Positions 1 through 10,550 of a stretch of DNA of 20,132 bases are shown here, in pieces (the first letter of the stretch is position 1; the number at the start of each line of letters is the position of its first letter). The notes under the pieces were generated by a model. It ran no database searches, was not told where the DNA came from, and was given only the letters and a program-made list of their open reading frames with translations. A program made the translations under genes and the position numbers. The DNA comes from Emmonsiellopsis sp. PD_33 (lineage: Eukaryota; Ascomycota; Eurotiomycetes; Onygenales; Ajellomycetaceae): the NCBI GenBank assembly GCA_032988165.1, contig JANTQF010000494.1, forward strand, positions 1 to 20,132, in the 5' to 3' direction.

Positions 1-2650
1 TTACTTGGGTTTAAGTGAGATAAACTGGGCCTTGAACTGCAGCCAGTAATAAAACAAGCCATTCTTGTGGATCCATGCTGTAATGCTTGCATTCAAGGAG
101 TGATTAAAATATAAAAGATTGTAGGCCCCCCCCCCCAACTCCCCCCAAGATTTTTGGTGGGGTACACGTGACATCACGTGAGGTCACGTTACGCTTCATT
201 TTGCACGATATTTTCCCATATTTCTATAATTAAAGAGAGAGAAGAGAGAAGAGAGATACCCTACCCGTGTTCTCAATGAGGACATGTTCGCTGGTTTGTA
301 GTTAGATCAATATAGTCACCCATTCTCTTCTGAAAGAAGGGGATCTTTTTTCACGATGTCCCAGTATGAATGGATGGGGATGGATGGGGACAGATTGGTA
401 ATAGTATGACCGGCTGTGACCAGGTTCATTCTGGCATCCAAACGGGTTATCCATGCAAGCGGGATCCGGGACGGGGTTGAGATTGCTTATTCATTCCAGA
501 GGGAGGGAAGGGGAGTGGTTGTGTAGGGATGGATATTAACTGGTTATGAGATGGGGAAGTGAGTATTCTATGTGTAAAGGGGGAGGGAGGCGGACTTGGG
601 AGCATGGGCAGGGAGGGCATGTCTTCCCAAGCGTAAAAAATACTTTAGAAATTGAAGCTCGCTGGACCATCGCCACGAGACGACACGTCCATCCATATGT
701 CACTCCAGTCACTCCTCTGGTACAGAGTCGGCTGGATGTAGTTCCCTCCACTCGCCTTGCAAGTTCCAGGCGACCACATCAAATCAAGAGTGACATGGCC
801 AGCGCACGAACAGGTCAGCGGGTGGCGTGCCCCATCCATTCCATGATTTCCATCCATCCATCCAGATTCCAGAACCACTGGCCAGTGGCCAGTGGCCAGG
901 CGTCACAAGAAAACCCTGGAAAGCGCTAATAAAAAAAAAAAGGGAGGGGAGACTCGAGAGACGCCCCGTTGTTTAAGAAAATTTCACCTGGCAGGTTTCA
1001 GATTTGGCTGGTGGGGGGTTGTTTTGGGCTATCTGAATAGGGGTTAGCATGGAGGAAGTATGTGGCAAGCCTCAAGGTACTGGTCAGTGGTCAATCTGGG
1101 GCGAGGGGCAACTTCAAGGAATGAATTGGTATTTTCTTGAGGCGTGATGATGTGGTGAGTTGAAGGAAGCAAAAAAAAAAAAATAGAAATAGAAACGGAG
1201 AAATCATTGTGTGATGAAGGGCCAAGGCTAGGTAGATGGAATGATCTCCAATGAGTCCAACCATCGCGGGAGAACTTCTTATTAGAAAGATGGAAGCTCC
1301 CCGCCGCCGGTGGATCTGGAAATTTAATAAATGGGCCGATGGGGTCTCTTGCAAGTTGCATGATATCTGGAAATTAATGAATTGGGACCTATTTTTAACA
1401 ACAGACATTCACATTCCATGGATGGATCGCGAATATGCTTTTTTGGCTCTTGAGATGGGGGTCACTTTGTTCTCCTGTTCGCTTCAATTCCACGGGTGAA
1501 TGACAGCAATAGATAGACAGATACGGCGTAGATAGATCAGCACTCTATCATACTATGTTATCAATGGACAGGGCTGGGCCTGGGTTTGTGAGACCCTGAC
1601 AGCCTACAGGGCCTGGCTGAAAATCGCCCCGACACAAGAATATGGCCCTGGGCTGGCAATTTTGAAGACATTGGGTGCTTATCGCAGAGCATGGCAGGAT
1701 GCTGTGCATCAAGGCCTGGATGACAAAGAGACAATGCAATGCACAACCCCTTGTTTTCCTGCTGCTGATGGAATCTTTGGAAGGCAAACAGAATGCCCAA
1801 ACCAGCTGAAAACATTGATGGGCTGGGTCGAAGCCAGGTCCAAGCCTTGATTTTCCCGTGGAAGCAGAAATTCAATTGGAGAGAGTGGCGAATTGCAGGA
1901 GCATCAGACTGTAATTTACGGGTATGTATGGTATGTATGGGCTGTATGTAAGATACGGCGGGGGATACGTATGGGGTGCCGCCCCAGGGACCAGAGATTA
2001 TCATTGGGGGTAGGATTGAGAGGGAAGCTGGAAGTGAAACAGGCCAGGGATTTCCAAGGCAAATCCGGAATGGATCCCGAGGATTGTGGGCAGGCTGGGC
2101 TTGTCGCAGGGCAAGGTTCAGCAATCAGGATACGGGGGGGGGGTTATTTTTGATGCTGCGCTGAGGCATAATTGTGTTCTCTTTCTCTGCGCCTGCTCGT
2201 ACTTTGGATTCCATCTCCAAATGCACCACACACACTGCACAGCGAGCCACAAGCAGCAAAACGGGGGTCTGGGTCAGGAACCGCCAATACGCCAACCGTG
2301 GTAATGCCAGTACGGTACCAGGTTACAGGCTTCCTGCGGGCTGCGAGTGGACCGGCAGGCTCTGGTTGCGTGGCCGTGGCGCAGAAGGCATTGGCTGACA
2401 GGCATCCGGCCCTGTTTTGGGCCTTGGGACGGGCGGCTGCTTACCGTACGGAACATACAGTATGGTACGGTACGGTACGGTCCTCGCCGGAGGCTATTTG
2501 TTTGCTGCGGTTGGGCTGGAGGGCGAACATCGAGAGATCGAGAGAATAACCAGAGTGTCGACAGAGCAGATAGCGTCTCTGTATGTTGGCAGAAGACAGC
2601 TGCAGTAACCAGTAACTAGTAACGAATAGTCAATCAACAATCAGTAGTTC
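1..2650. other. Gene-poor spacer upstream of FKS1
   Basis: I see no supportable gene here. Open frames are short, overlap on both strands, and show no recognisable motif or intron-linked continuation. The stretch holds simple-sequence features: a C11 run at 126-136 followed by C6, three CACGT elements at 165-189, GA-rich microsatellite at 232-256, a tandem TGGATGGGGA pair at 371-390, three TGGCCA boxes at 879-898, a TATG-rich patch near 1921-1950, a G10 run at 2134-2143 and GGTAC repeats at 2464-2482. It probably contains distal FKS1 promoter and perhaps the flank of a gene beyond the left edge. A small noncoding RNA gene cannot be excluded by eye. Confidence 0.6.
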
Positions 2651-2680
2651 GTTGCCAGAGTGTGGGTTTGGTATTGGATG

Positions 2681-3573
2681 TTGTGTGTGTGCGCTGGCCA
2701 GCCATACACGCCCGTACAGCCAGCCATAATCCATACGATACACACCACCGCCGCCCTTTTCTCCGCCGCTCGCTCTCCTGTTCTCCCTCGTCTCCCATCG
2801 CCATCCCATCCCTCGCCCTTCGCCTGGGACGTCTCTCGTTACTCTGCTTTTCTCTGCTGTCCAGACGCTCCTTTTGTGTGTTTTTCTGTTCCTGTGCTGC
2901 TGGCCTCCGCTGTCCTCCGCCGCCCTGTCCTTCGTTCGAGGCGCCCGGAGACGATCAGCACCGCGCGTGTCTGGCCCAGCGCCCATCACTGCCGTCACTC
3001 CATCCTGTGGTCTGCGACCGGCTGTCCTGCTCGGCGGGCACTATTGACTGAGTAACCGCAAGTTTTCCCCTGGGCCCGTTTCACAGCAAACTCTGCTCTC
3101 CTCCTCTCTCCCTTCCCTCCCCAGCGCTGCTCGACGCCGCCTTCCCAGCCCTCGCTGTCCCCGTCCTCGCCTGCTGCCAGAGCCTGCCAGCCGATCTCCA
3201 GGTCTCGGTGGTCGATTTCCTCCGTCCCGCTGTTGTTGGCGTAGAGAGCCTCCTCTCGTCGCCTAACCAACCAACCCATCCTCCACATCTCTGCTTGCTG
3301 AAAGGGAACATCAAACTTACACTTCTCTCGTTCTCTAGAGTTACACCCTTCTTATCTAGAAGGACACCCGTCAACCAAAGGTGCCAAAAAGGGACTCTGC
3401 GGGTTCCCTCTTTGTGCTGCCTTCTACCCTCGTTTATTTCAACCGCTGTGTTAATTGCTTTTCCTCTTCGATTCCACAATCAAATCGATTGTCAATCACC
3501 ATTCAATACACCTTCGCCCCGTGGATATACCCGTGCTTTGCCAAACAAGACGATTTAATGGGCGCAATTTGAT
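2681..3573 (+). promoter_or_regulatory. Pyrimidine-rich, AUG-free promoter/leader of FKS1
   Basis: From about 2755 the + strand is strongly C/T-rich, the usual composition around transcription starts and in leaders of filamentous fungi. I found no ATG on the + strand from 2681 to 3557, although an 877-nt stretch of this composition would be expected to hold several. This suggests that much of it is transcribed as a long 5' leader and kept free of upstream starts. The exact start site cannot be read from the sequence. The stretch runs directly into the short uORF and 5'UTR intron before FKS1. Confidence 0.55.
3558..3572 (+). promoter_or_regulatory. Four-codon uORF in the FKS1 leader
   Basis: ATG GGC GCA ATT TGA encodes M-G-A-I-stop. 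It is the first ATG after the AUG-free leader and ends one base before a consensus splice donor (GTGAGT at 3574). If the 3574-3643 intron is spliced, this is the only upstream ORF close to the FKS1 start. A role in tuning translation is inferred. Confidence 0.5.
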
Positions 3574-3643
3574 GTGAGTCCTGCCTGGGTTGATGTCGGG
3601 TTAATATTCAACCTCTTGGCTGATCCCCCTGCTCTCTCTACAG
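3574..3643 (+). other. Probable 5'UTR intron of FKS1
   Basis: Donor GTGAGT at 3574-3579, a CTGAT-like branch point near 3620, a CT-rich tract and acceptor CTACAG ending at 3643. The 70-nt length is typical of this locus. Splicing would place the FKS1 ATG 27 nt downstream of the junction and remove the ATG that overlaps the donor (3572-3574). Confidence 0.6.
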
Positions 3644-3670
3644 TCAAGAACAACAATTGTCGATTTGATC

Positions 3671-6600
3671 ATGGCGGCCCCACCCCCAGGTGGCCATGGG
3701 CAGCACGATGATGGCTATGGTCATCAGGCCCATGCCGATTCCTACTACCAAGATGGTTACTACGACCAGAATGACTACTCTCAGCAGGGCGATGGATACT
3801 ATGATAACCGCGGGTAGTATGCCCCCCCTATAGTGAAACCCCGATCTATCTTGTAGAAACGGGTCCAAGGCGTGTCTGCTAACATCCCCTTTCCCCCTAG
3901 CTATGGAGATAACCCGTACGCGCAAGAGGGATATTACGACAACCAGCAGGGCTATCAGGACGAGTACTATAACGATCAGTACTACGACCAAGGCGCTGCA
4001 GGATACAACGGTGCCCCCCAGCCAGGACGTCGTCGAGGCCATGATTCCGAAGAAGACTCTGAAACTTTCAGCGACTTCACCATGAGATCTGAGACTGCTC
4101 GCGCTGCGGACATGGATTACTATGGCCGCGGTGACGAACGATACAACAGCTACAACGAAAGCCAAATGGGCGGGCGAGGATATCGCCCCCCTTCCTCCCA
4201 GATCTCCTATGGTGGAAACAGATCGTCGGGTGCTTCGACGCCCGTCTATGGCCTTGACTACGGCAACGCCCTCCCCGCTGGCCAACGTTCGCGAGAGCCA
4301 TATCCTGCCTGGACGTCGGACGCCCAGATTCCCTTGTCAAAAGAGGAAATCGAGGACATCTTCTTAGACCTCGTCAACAAATTCGGTTTCCAGCGGGACA
4401 GTATGCGGAACATGTACGACCATTTCATGACCTTGCTTGATTCTAGGGCCTCTCGCATGACCCCCAACCAGGCCCTCTTATCTCTTCATGCCGACTATAT
4501 TGGCGGTGACAATGCCAACTATCGCCGCTGGTACTTTGCTGCGCACCTGGACTTGGATGATGCCGTAGGGTTCGCCAACATGAAACTTGGCAAGGCCAAT
4601 CGAAAAACCCGAAAGGCCCGCCAGGCCGCCAAAAAGAAGGCCGATGCTTCTGATCCAAAAAACGAGGAACAAGCGCTCGCTGACCTGGAAGGTGATAACA
4701 GCTTGGAAGCTGCCGAATATCGCTGGAAAACTCGCATGAATCGCATGTCTCAGCATGATCGTGCTCGCCAGGTCGCCCTCTATCTGCTTTGCTGGGGTGA
4801 AGCCAACCAGGTCCGATTTATGCCCGAATGTCTGTGCTTCATTTTCAAGTGTGCGGATGACTACCTCCGCTCCCCAGAGTGCCAGAATCGCGTTGAACCA
4901 GTCGAGGAGTTCACCTACCTGAACGAGGTCATCACCCCTCTCTATCAATATTGCCGTGACCAAGGATATGAAATCTTCGAAGGAAAATACGTTCGTCGGG
5001 AGCGCGATCATAATAAGATCATCGGTTACGACGATATCAATCAGCTCTTTTGGTACCCCGAGGGAATCGAACGCATTGTCCTGGAAGACAAATCTCGACT
5101 TGTGGACATTCCCGCCGCTGAGCGGTACATGAAGCTCAAGGAAGTCAACTGGAAGAAGGTGTTTTTCAAGACCTACAAGGAGACACGTTCTTGGTTCCAT
5201 ATGATGGTGAACTTTAACCGTATTTGGGTTATTCACCTTAGCACTTTCTGGTTCTACACTGCTTTCAACGCCCCGACTCTCTACACACGAAACTACGAAC
5301 AGGAAAAGAACAACCCCCCGACTGCTGCGGCGAGATGGGCTGCCCCTGCGCTGGGTGGAGCGATCGGAACCCTGATCATGATCTGGGCTACAATCTGCGA
5401 ATGGCTTTATGTTCCTCGAGCTTGGGCTGGTGCCCAGCACTTGACAAAACGGCTATTCTTCCTCCTTGCTGTCCTCTGTGTCAATGTTGGCCCCAGTATC
5501 TACGTTTTTGCCGTCAACCAGGATGACAAGATTGCGCACATCCTGGGTGTCGTCTCCTTCTTCGTCAACCTGGTTACGTTCTTCTTTTTCTCCATTATGC
5601 CGCTGGGTGGCCTGTTCGGCAGCTATCTAACGAAGAACTCGAGACAATATGTTGCAAGCCAAACATTCACTGCTAGTTACCCCCGACTTCACGGCAATGA
5701 TATGTGGATGTCATACGGCCTCTGGGTGTGTGTCTTTGGCGCCAAGCTGGCCGAATCCTACTTCTTCCTGACGCTCACCTTCCGCGATTCCATCCGTATC
5801 CTGTCAATTATGAACATTAGCCAGTGTGCCGGCGATAAGCTCTTTGGGGACGTCCTTTGCAAACTCCAGCCGAAGATCCTCCTTGGGCTCATGTTTTTCA
5901 CCGACTTGATTTTGTTCTTCCTGGATACGTACCTGTGGTATATTGTTACCAACACCATCTTCTCGGTTGCTCGCTCCTTCTACCTAGGTGTATCGATCTG
6001 GACTCCTTGGAGAAATATCTTCTCTCGTCTTCCCAAGCGTATTTACTCCAAAGTTCTCGCCACCACTGACATGGAAATCAAGTACAAACCCAAGGTCCTT
6101 ATTTCTCAAATTTGGAACGCCATCGTTATTTCAATGTATCGAGAGCATCTGCTTGCGATAGACCATGTTCAGAAACTCCTTTACCATCAGGTTCCCTCGG
6201 AACAGGAAGGCAAACGAACGCTCCGTGCCCCCACGTTCTTCGTGTCGCAAGAAGATCATTCGTTCAAGACCGAATTCTTCCCCTCCCAAAGCGAGGCTGA
6301 GCGTCGTATCTCCTTCTTTGCCCAATCACTTTCGACACCAATTCCCGAGCCCGTGCCTGTGGACAATATGCCAACGTTTACCGTCCTTATTCCCCATTAT
6401 AGCGAGAAGATTCTGCTCTCTCTACGTGAAATTATTCGTGAGGATGAGCCGTACTCCCGTGTCACTCTCCTGGAATACCTCAAACAACTCCACCCCCACG
6501 AATGGGACTGCTTCGTGAAGGACACCAAAATTCTGGCTGATGAGACATCTCAATTCAATGGCGACGAGAAAAATGAAAAGGATGCCGCCAAGAGCAAAAT

Positions 6601-9499
6601 CGACGATCTTCCTTTCTATTGTATTGGGTTCAAATCTGCCGCCCCCGAATACACTCTCCGAACTCGTATCTGGGCTTCGCTTCGCTCTCAGACTCTTTAC
6701 CGCACCATTTCTGGCTTCATGAACTATAGCCGTGCTATCAAGCTCTTGTACCGTGTTGAAAACCCTGAAGTCGTCCAAATGTTTGGTGGTAATTCTGAGA
6801 AACTGGAACGGGAATTGGAACGCATGGCTCGCCGCAAATTCAAGATTGTTGTGTCTATGCAACGGTATGCCAAATTTAACAAGGAAGAGCGTGAAAACAC
6901 CGAATTCCTCCTCCGAGCGTATCCTGACCTTCAAATTGCCTACCTGGATGAGGAACCGCCCGCAAACGAGGGCGAGGAACCAAGACTCTATTCCGCCTTG
7001 ATTGATGGCCACTCCGAGATCATGGAAAATGGCCTGCGCCGGCCAAAATTCAGAGTTCAGCTCTCAGGAAACCCGATTCTTGGAGACGGCAAATCCGACA
7101 ACCAGAACCATTCGATCATCTTCTACCGTGGCGAATATATCCAACTCATTGACGCTAATCAAGATAACTATCTGGAAGAATGTCTGAAAATTCGCAGCGT
7201 CTTGGCTGAATTCGAGGAGATGACAACTGAAAATGTTTCGCCTTACGTACCCGGACTCCCGCCCACCAAGACCAATCCTGTCGCCATCCTTGGTGCTCGC
7301 GAATACATTTTCTCGGAGAACATTGGCATTCTTGGTGATGTCGCTGCAGGAAAGGAACAGACGTTTGGTACCCTGTTTGCTCGTACTCTGGCTCAAATCG
7401 GTGGCAAGCTTCATTATGGCCATCCCGATTTCCTTAACGGAATTTTCATGACTACGCGTGGTGGTGTTTCCAAAGCACAAAAGGGATTGCACTTGAACGA
7501 AGATATCTATGCCGGTATGAACGCACTTCTCCGTGGCGGTCGCATCAAGCACTGCGAGTACTACCAATGCGGCAAAGGTCGTGATCTTGGATTTGGCTCC
7601 GTTCTCAACTTCACCACGAAGATCGGTACTGGTATGGGTGAACAGATGTTGTCGAGAGAGTACTACTATTTGGGTACCCAACTGCCTCTTGATCGATTCT
7701 TGTCTTTCTATTATGCTCACCCTGGATTCCACATCAACAATCTGTTCATTATGCTTTCGGTGCAAATGTTCATGATCTGCCTTATCAATCTCGGAGCCTT
7801 GCGTCACGAAACCATTATCTGTGTGTACAAGAAAGGTGTTCCCCTTACCGATCCTCTTATGCCCACAGGATGTGCCGATTTGAACCCAATCCAGGACTGG
7901 GTTAAGCACTGTATTATCTCCATCTGTATTGTCTTCTTGATCTCCTTCCTGCCCTTGGTTGTCCAAGAACTCACCGAACGTGGTTCATGGCGTGCGGCCA
8001 CTCGTCTTGCGAAGCACTTCGGATCTTTGTCACCTTTCTTTGAGGTCTTCGTCTGCCAAATCTACGCAAACTCGCTGCATAACAATTTATCATTCGGAGG
8101 GGCTCGATATATCGGAACTGGACGTGGCTTTGCTACCGCTCGTATTCCTTTCGGTGTACTCTACTCTCGCTTTGCTGGCCCGTCGATCTATCTTGGTGCC
8201 AGGTCTTTGATGATGTTGTTGTTCGCAACGTTGACTGTCTGGGCCGCATGGCTGCTCTACTTCTGGGCCTCTCTGCTAGCCCTATGTATCTCGCCATTTG
8301 TCTTCAACCCCCATCAGTTTGCGTGGAACGATTTCTTCATCGACTACCGCGATTTCCTACGATGGCTCTCTCGTGGCAACTCTCGCTCTCATGCCTCCTC
8401 ATGGATCGCCTTCTGCCGGCTCTCACGTACCCGAATCACAGGATACAAGCGCAAGGTCCTTGGCTCACCTTCTGAGAAGCTATCTGGTGATGCCCCCCGA
8501 GCACACATTACCAATATTTTCTTCAGCGAAATCATTGGTCCTCTCGTGCTGGTGGCTGTTACCGTTATCCCGTATTTGTTCATCAATGCTCAGACTGGAG
8601 TTGACGACGCCAAACCAACTAACTCCTTGATCCGTCTTGCTATCGTCGCCTTTGCTCCAATTGGCATCAATGCTGGTGTTCTTGCGGCCTTTTTCGGAAT
8701 GGCCTGCTGTATGGGCCCGGTGTTGAGTATGTGTTGCAAGAAGTTTGGCTCTGTGCTTGCGGCCATTGCGCACGGTGTCGCCGTGGTTATGCTCTTGGCT
8801 TTCTTCGAAGTCATGTTCCTCCTTGAAGGTTGGGTGTTCGCCAAAGCTATGCTCGGAATGATTGCGGTTGCCGCTATCCAAAGATTTATATTCAAATTGA
8901 TCATTTCCCTCGCTTTGACAAGAGAATTCCGCCAGGATACTTCCAACATTGCTTGGTGGACCGGAAAATGGTACAGCATGGGTTGGCATTCGATGTCCCA
9001 GCCAGCCCGTGAATACCTCTGCAAGATCACAGAACTTGGGTTGTTTGCGGCTGACTTCATCCTCGGCCACATCCTTCTCTTCTTCATGTTGCCACCTCTT
9101 TGCATCCCCTACGTCGACAAGGGACATTCCGTAATGTTGTTCTGGCTACGGCCAAGGTATGTTGTTATTCCCTATTTCTTGTAATTACCATAACCAAGCT
9201 AACTTTTCCACAGCCGCCAAATTCGACCTCCCATCTATTCTCTGAAACAGTCGAAGCTTCGAAAACGGAGAGTTATCCGCTTCGCCATCCTTTACTTTGC
9301 GCTCCTCATTATTTTCGTTGCTCTCATTGTCGGACCAATTGTCGCCAGCAAGTTCATGAAAGAGATACCTTTCAGCATCCCCGCAGACCTGCTTCAGCCA
9401 ACTGGTCAAGATAATAATGATACCACTACCGAGGAGACCGGAACAGCCCTTCAAGGTGGCTCTTCACCCGAGGAGACCGGCAATGCTCGCTTGTTCTAA
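3671..9499 (+). CDS. FKS1: 1,3-beta-glucan synthase catalytic subunit (GT48)
   Basis: This is the plasma-membrane enzyme that polymerises UDP-glucose into the main wall beta-1,3-glucan; it is activated by Rho1 and is the echinocandin target. Exons are 3671-3813, 3901-9156 and 9214-9499; introns are 87 and 57 nt, and the first has a CTAAC branch point. The product is 1,894 aa, the usual family length. The start has an A at -3 and G at +4. The N-terminal ~100 residues are a Tyr/Asp/Gln/Gly-rich low-complexity tail. An FKS1 domain-1-like segment lies around 379-440. A first membrane block spans ~465-745. The cytosolic GT48 core includes the conserved QLSGNPILGDGKSDNQNH (from Q1101) and YIQLIDANQDN. 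A second multi-pass block starts at ~1317, and exon 3 supplies the last membrane segment and tail. Hot-spot 1 (670-678) is FLTLTFRDS, hot-spot 2 (1380-1387) is DWVKHCII, and W727 matches yeast W695. No frameshift was seen. Confidence 0.97.
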
Positions 9500-10546
9500 A
9501 TGGCACGACTGAGATGCATTTCTGAGGCGTTTTTTAATATTCCCCAGCCCTCAAGAGGTCCGAATGTACAAAGTATTATGCGGGCTGAAGTATGATATGC
9601 ATGGGGAGGGCTTTCTCTTTTGATTGAGGCACAACACATTTTTCACGTGTTTCTTTACATAGTCTATTAATGATGACACCTTTTCTATTTTTGTCTTGAA
9701 TGTTTTTGTTGTGGGTGTTGAATGTTTCTCTTTCTTTTTCAGTCTCTCTACATTAATGGGAAACCTTTCTTTTTATTATAAATTATAAAATCTTGTACTC
9801 TCATTGTCTGTCTCGTTTTTACCCTCCTTTTATAAGTCGCTCTACTCTATACACGGCTGTTGTTGGTTGACGGTGATGATAAGCAGGGTAATCAAAAATA
9901 CATTCCTGGCTGGTTTTCTTCTCTTTTGTGTATCGATATATGTAAAGTCTACAAATATCTACCGGCCGCATACATTAGTCTGCTAGATGCCTGATGATTT
10001 ATTTGTCCTTTTGGCCCCCTGGATTCGTGTGGTTTTTATACATGGCTAGGGAGTATAATGGCGATATTAGCGCTGCTGCTGTAGTAGTATTCAGTGAGCA
10101 GGTATTAGTATCTATTCCAAAATAAAAACAATCTATGAGGTATATAAATAGTCGGCATAGACATATTGTCTTGTCTTATGGCGTTGGAAAAGTTACCTAG
10201 CCCACCAGATACACACTCACGTGACACCTCCCGTATCAGGATCTGCACGTGACATCATGAAAAGGAGATGGAAAGCTTCATCTCAGCGGCGCAAGAAGAA
10301 GCTCCGTCAATCCATTTTGTCCGCCCATCCAACCTCCTAAGAAAACTAATACCGCCCTCGTTTTCCCTCTCTCTCACACCCTTCCATCCCGCCTATCCTA
10401 CGAATTTCTCCATCCCCTCCCGCCCCTTCCTATAAACACATCAAAAACGACCCCCCGACCAAATCCACCCAGACCCGGAGACCCAAAACACTTCCAAACC
10501 ACGTCCCTGACTACACACGCCCCTCTGAAAGAAGCCGAAATATGCC
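9500..10546. other. FKS1 3' flank and LCB1 promoter
   Basis: There is no gene in this 1.05 kb. The first half is T-rich, with TTTTTTAATATT at about 9530 and ATTATAAATTATAAAATC near 9775, as expected for a fungal 3' UTR and poly(A) region. A CACGTG lies at 9644-9649. The second half carries the paired E-boxes listed separately, then from about 10315 a C/T-rich and then C/A-rich leader running into LCB1. Confidence 0.6.
10218..10251. promoter_or_regulatory. Paired CACGTGAC E-boxes upstream of LCB1
   Basis: Two CACGTG cores at 10218-10223 and 10246-10251, both followed by AC on the + strand, start 28 bp apart and lie about 300 bp upstream of the LCB1 start. CACGTG is the core site for bHLH factors such as Cbf1-, Pho4- and SREBP-type proteins in fungi. 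Which factor binds is not known from the sequence. Position between the FKS1 3' flank and LCB1 makes LCB1 the likely target. Confidence 0.5.
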
Positions 10547-10550
10547 ATGA
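10542..10550 (+). promoter_or_regulatory. Two-codon uORF overlapping the LCB1 start
   Basis: ATG CCA TGA at 10542-10550 encodes M-P-stop. Its stop overlaps the first LCB1 ATG (10547-10549) and shares its last base with the second ATG (10550-10552). The uORF ATG has A at -3, as does the 10550 ATG, while the 10547 ATG has G at -3. The arrangement would allow termination and local reinitiation; that is inference. Confidence 0.5.

Noticed and set aside
126..146. C11/C6 tract as a regulatory quadruplex
   Set aside because: A minus-strand quadruplex is possible in principle, but it is one of several homopolymer runs here and has no gene beside it.
546..929. 127-codon frame in the left spacer
   Set aside because: Overlaps equally open frames on the other strand, is built on simple repeats, and has no family resemblance or intron context.
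2660..3055. Overlapping ~130-codon frames in the pyrimidine-rich region
   Set aside because: Open only because the C/T-rich strand lacks stops; they contain no ATG start after 2680 and look like leader sequence.
3644..4285. 213-codon antisense frame rich in Val/Ile
   Set aside because: It mirrors the Tyr/Asp-rich FKS1 N-terminal tail and crosses its first intron; a composition artefact.
4478..5440. 320-codon open frame antisense to FKS1
   Set aside because: It lies wholly within the FKS1 coding exon, has no recognisable domain, and is explained by codon bias of the sense gene.
7064..7966. 300-codon open frame antisense to FKS1
   Set aside because: Shadow of a highly conserved sense region; no motif or start context supports it.
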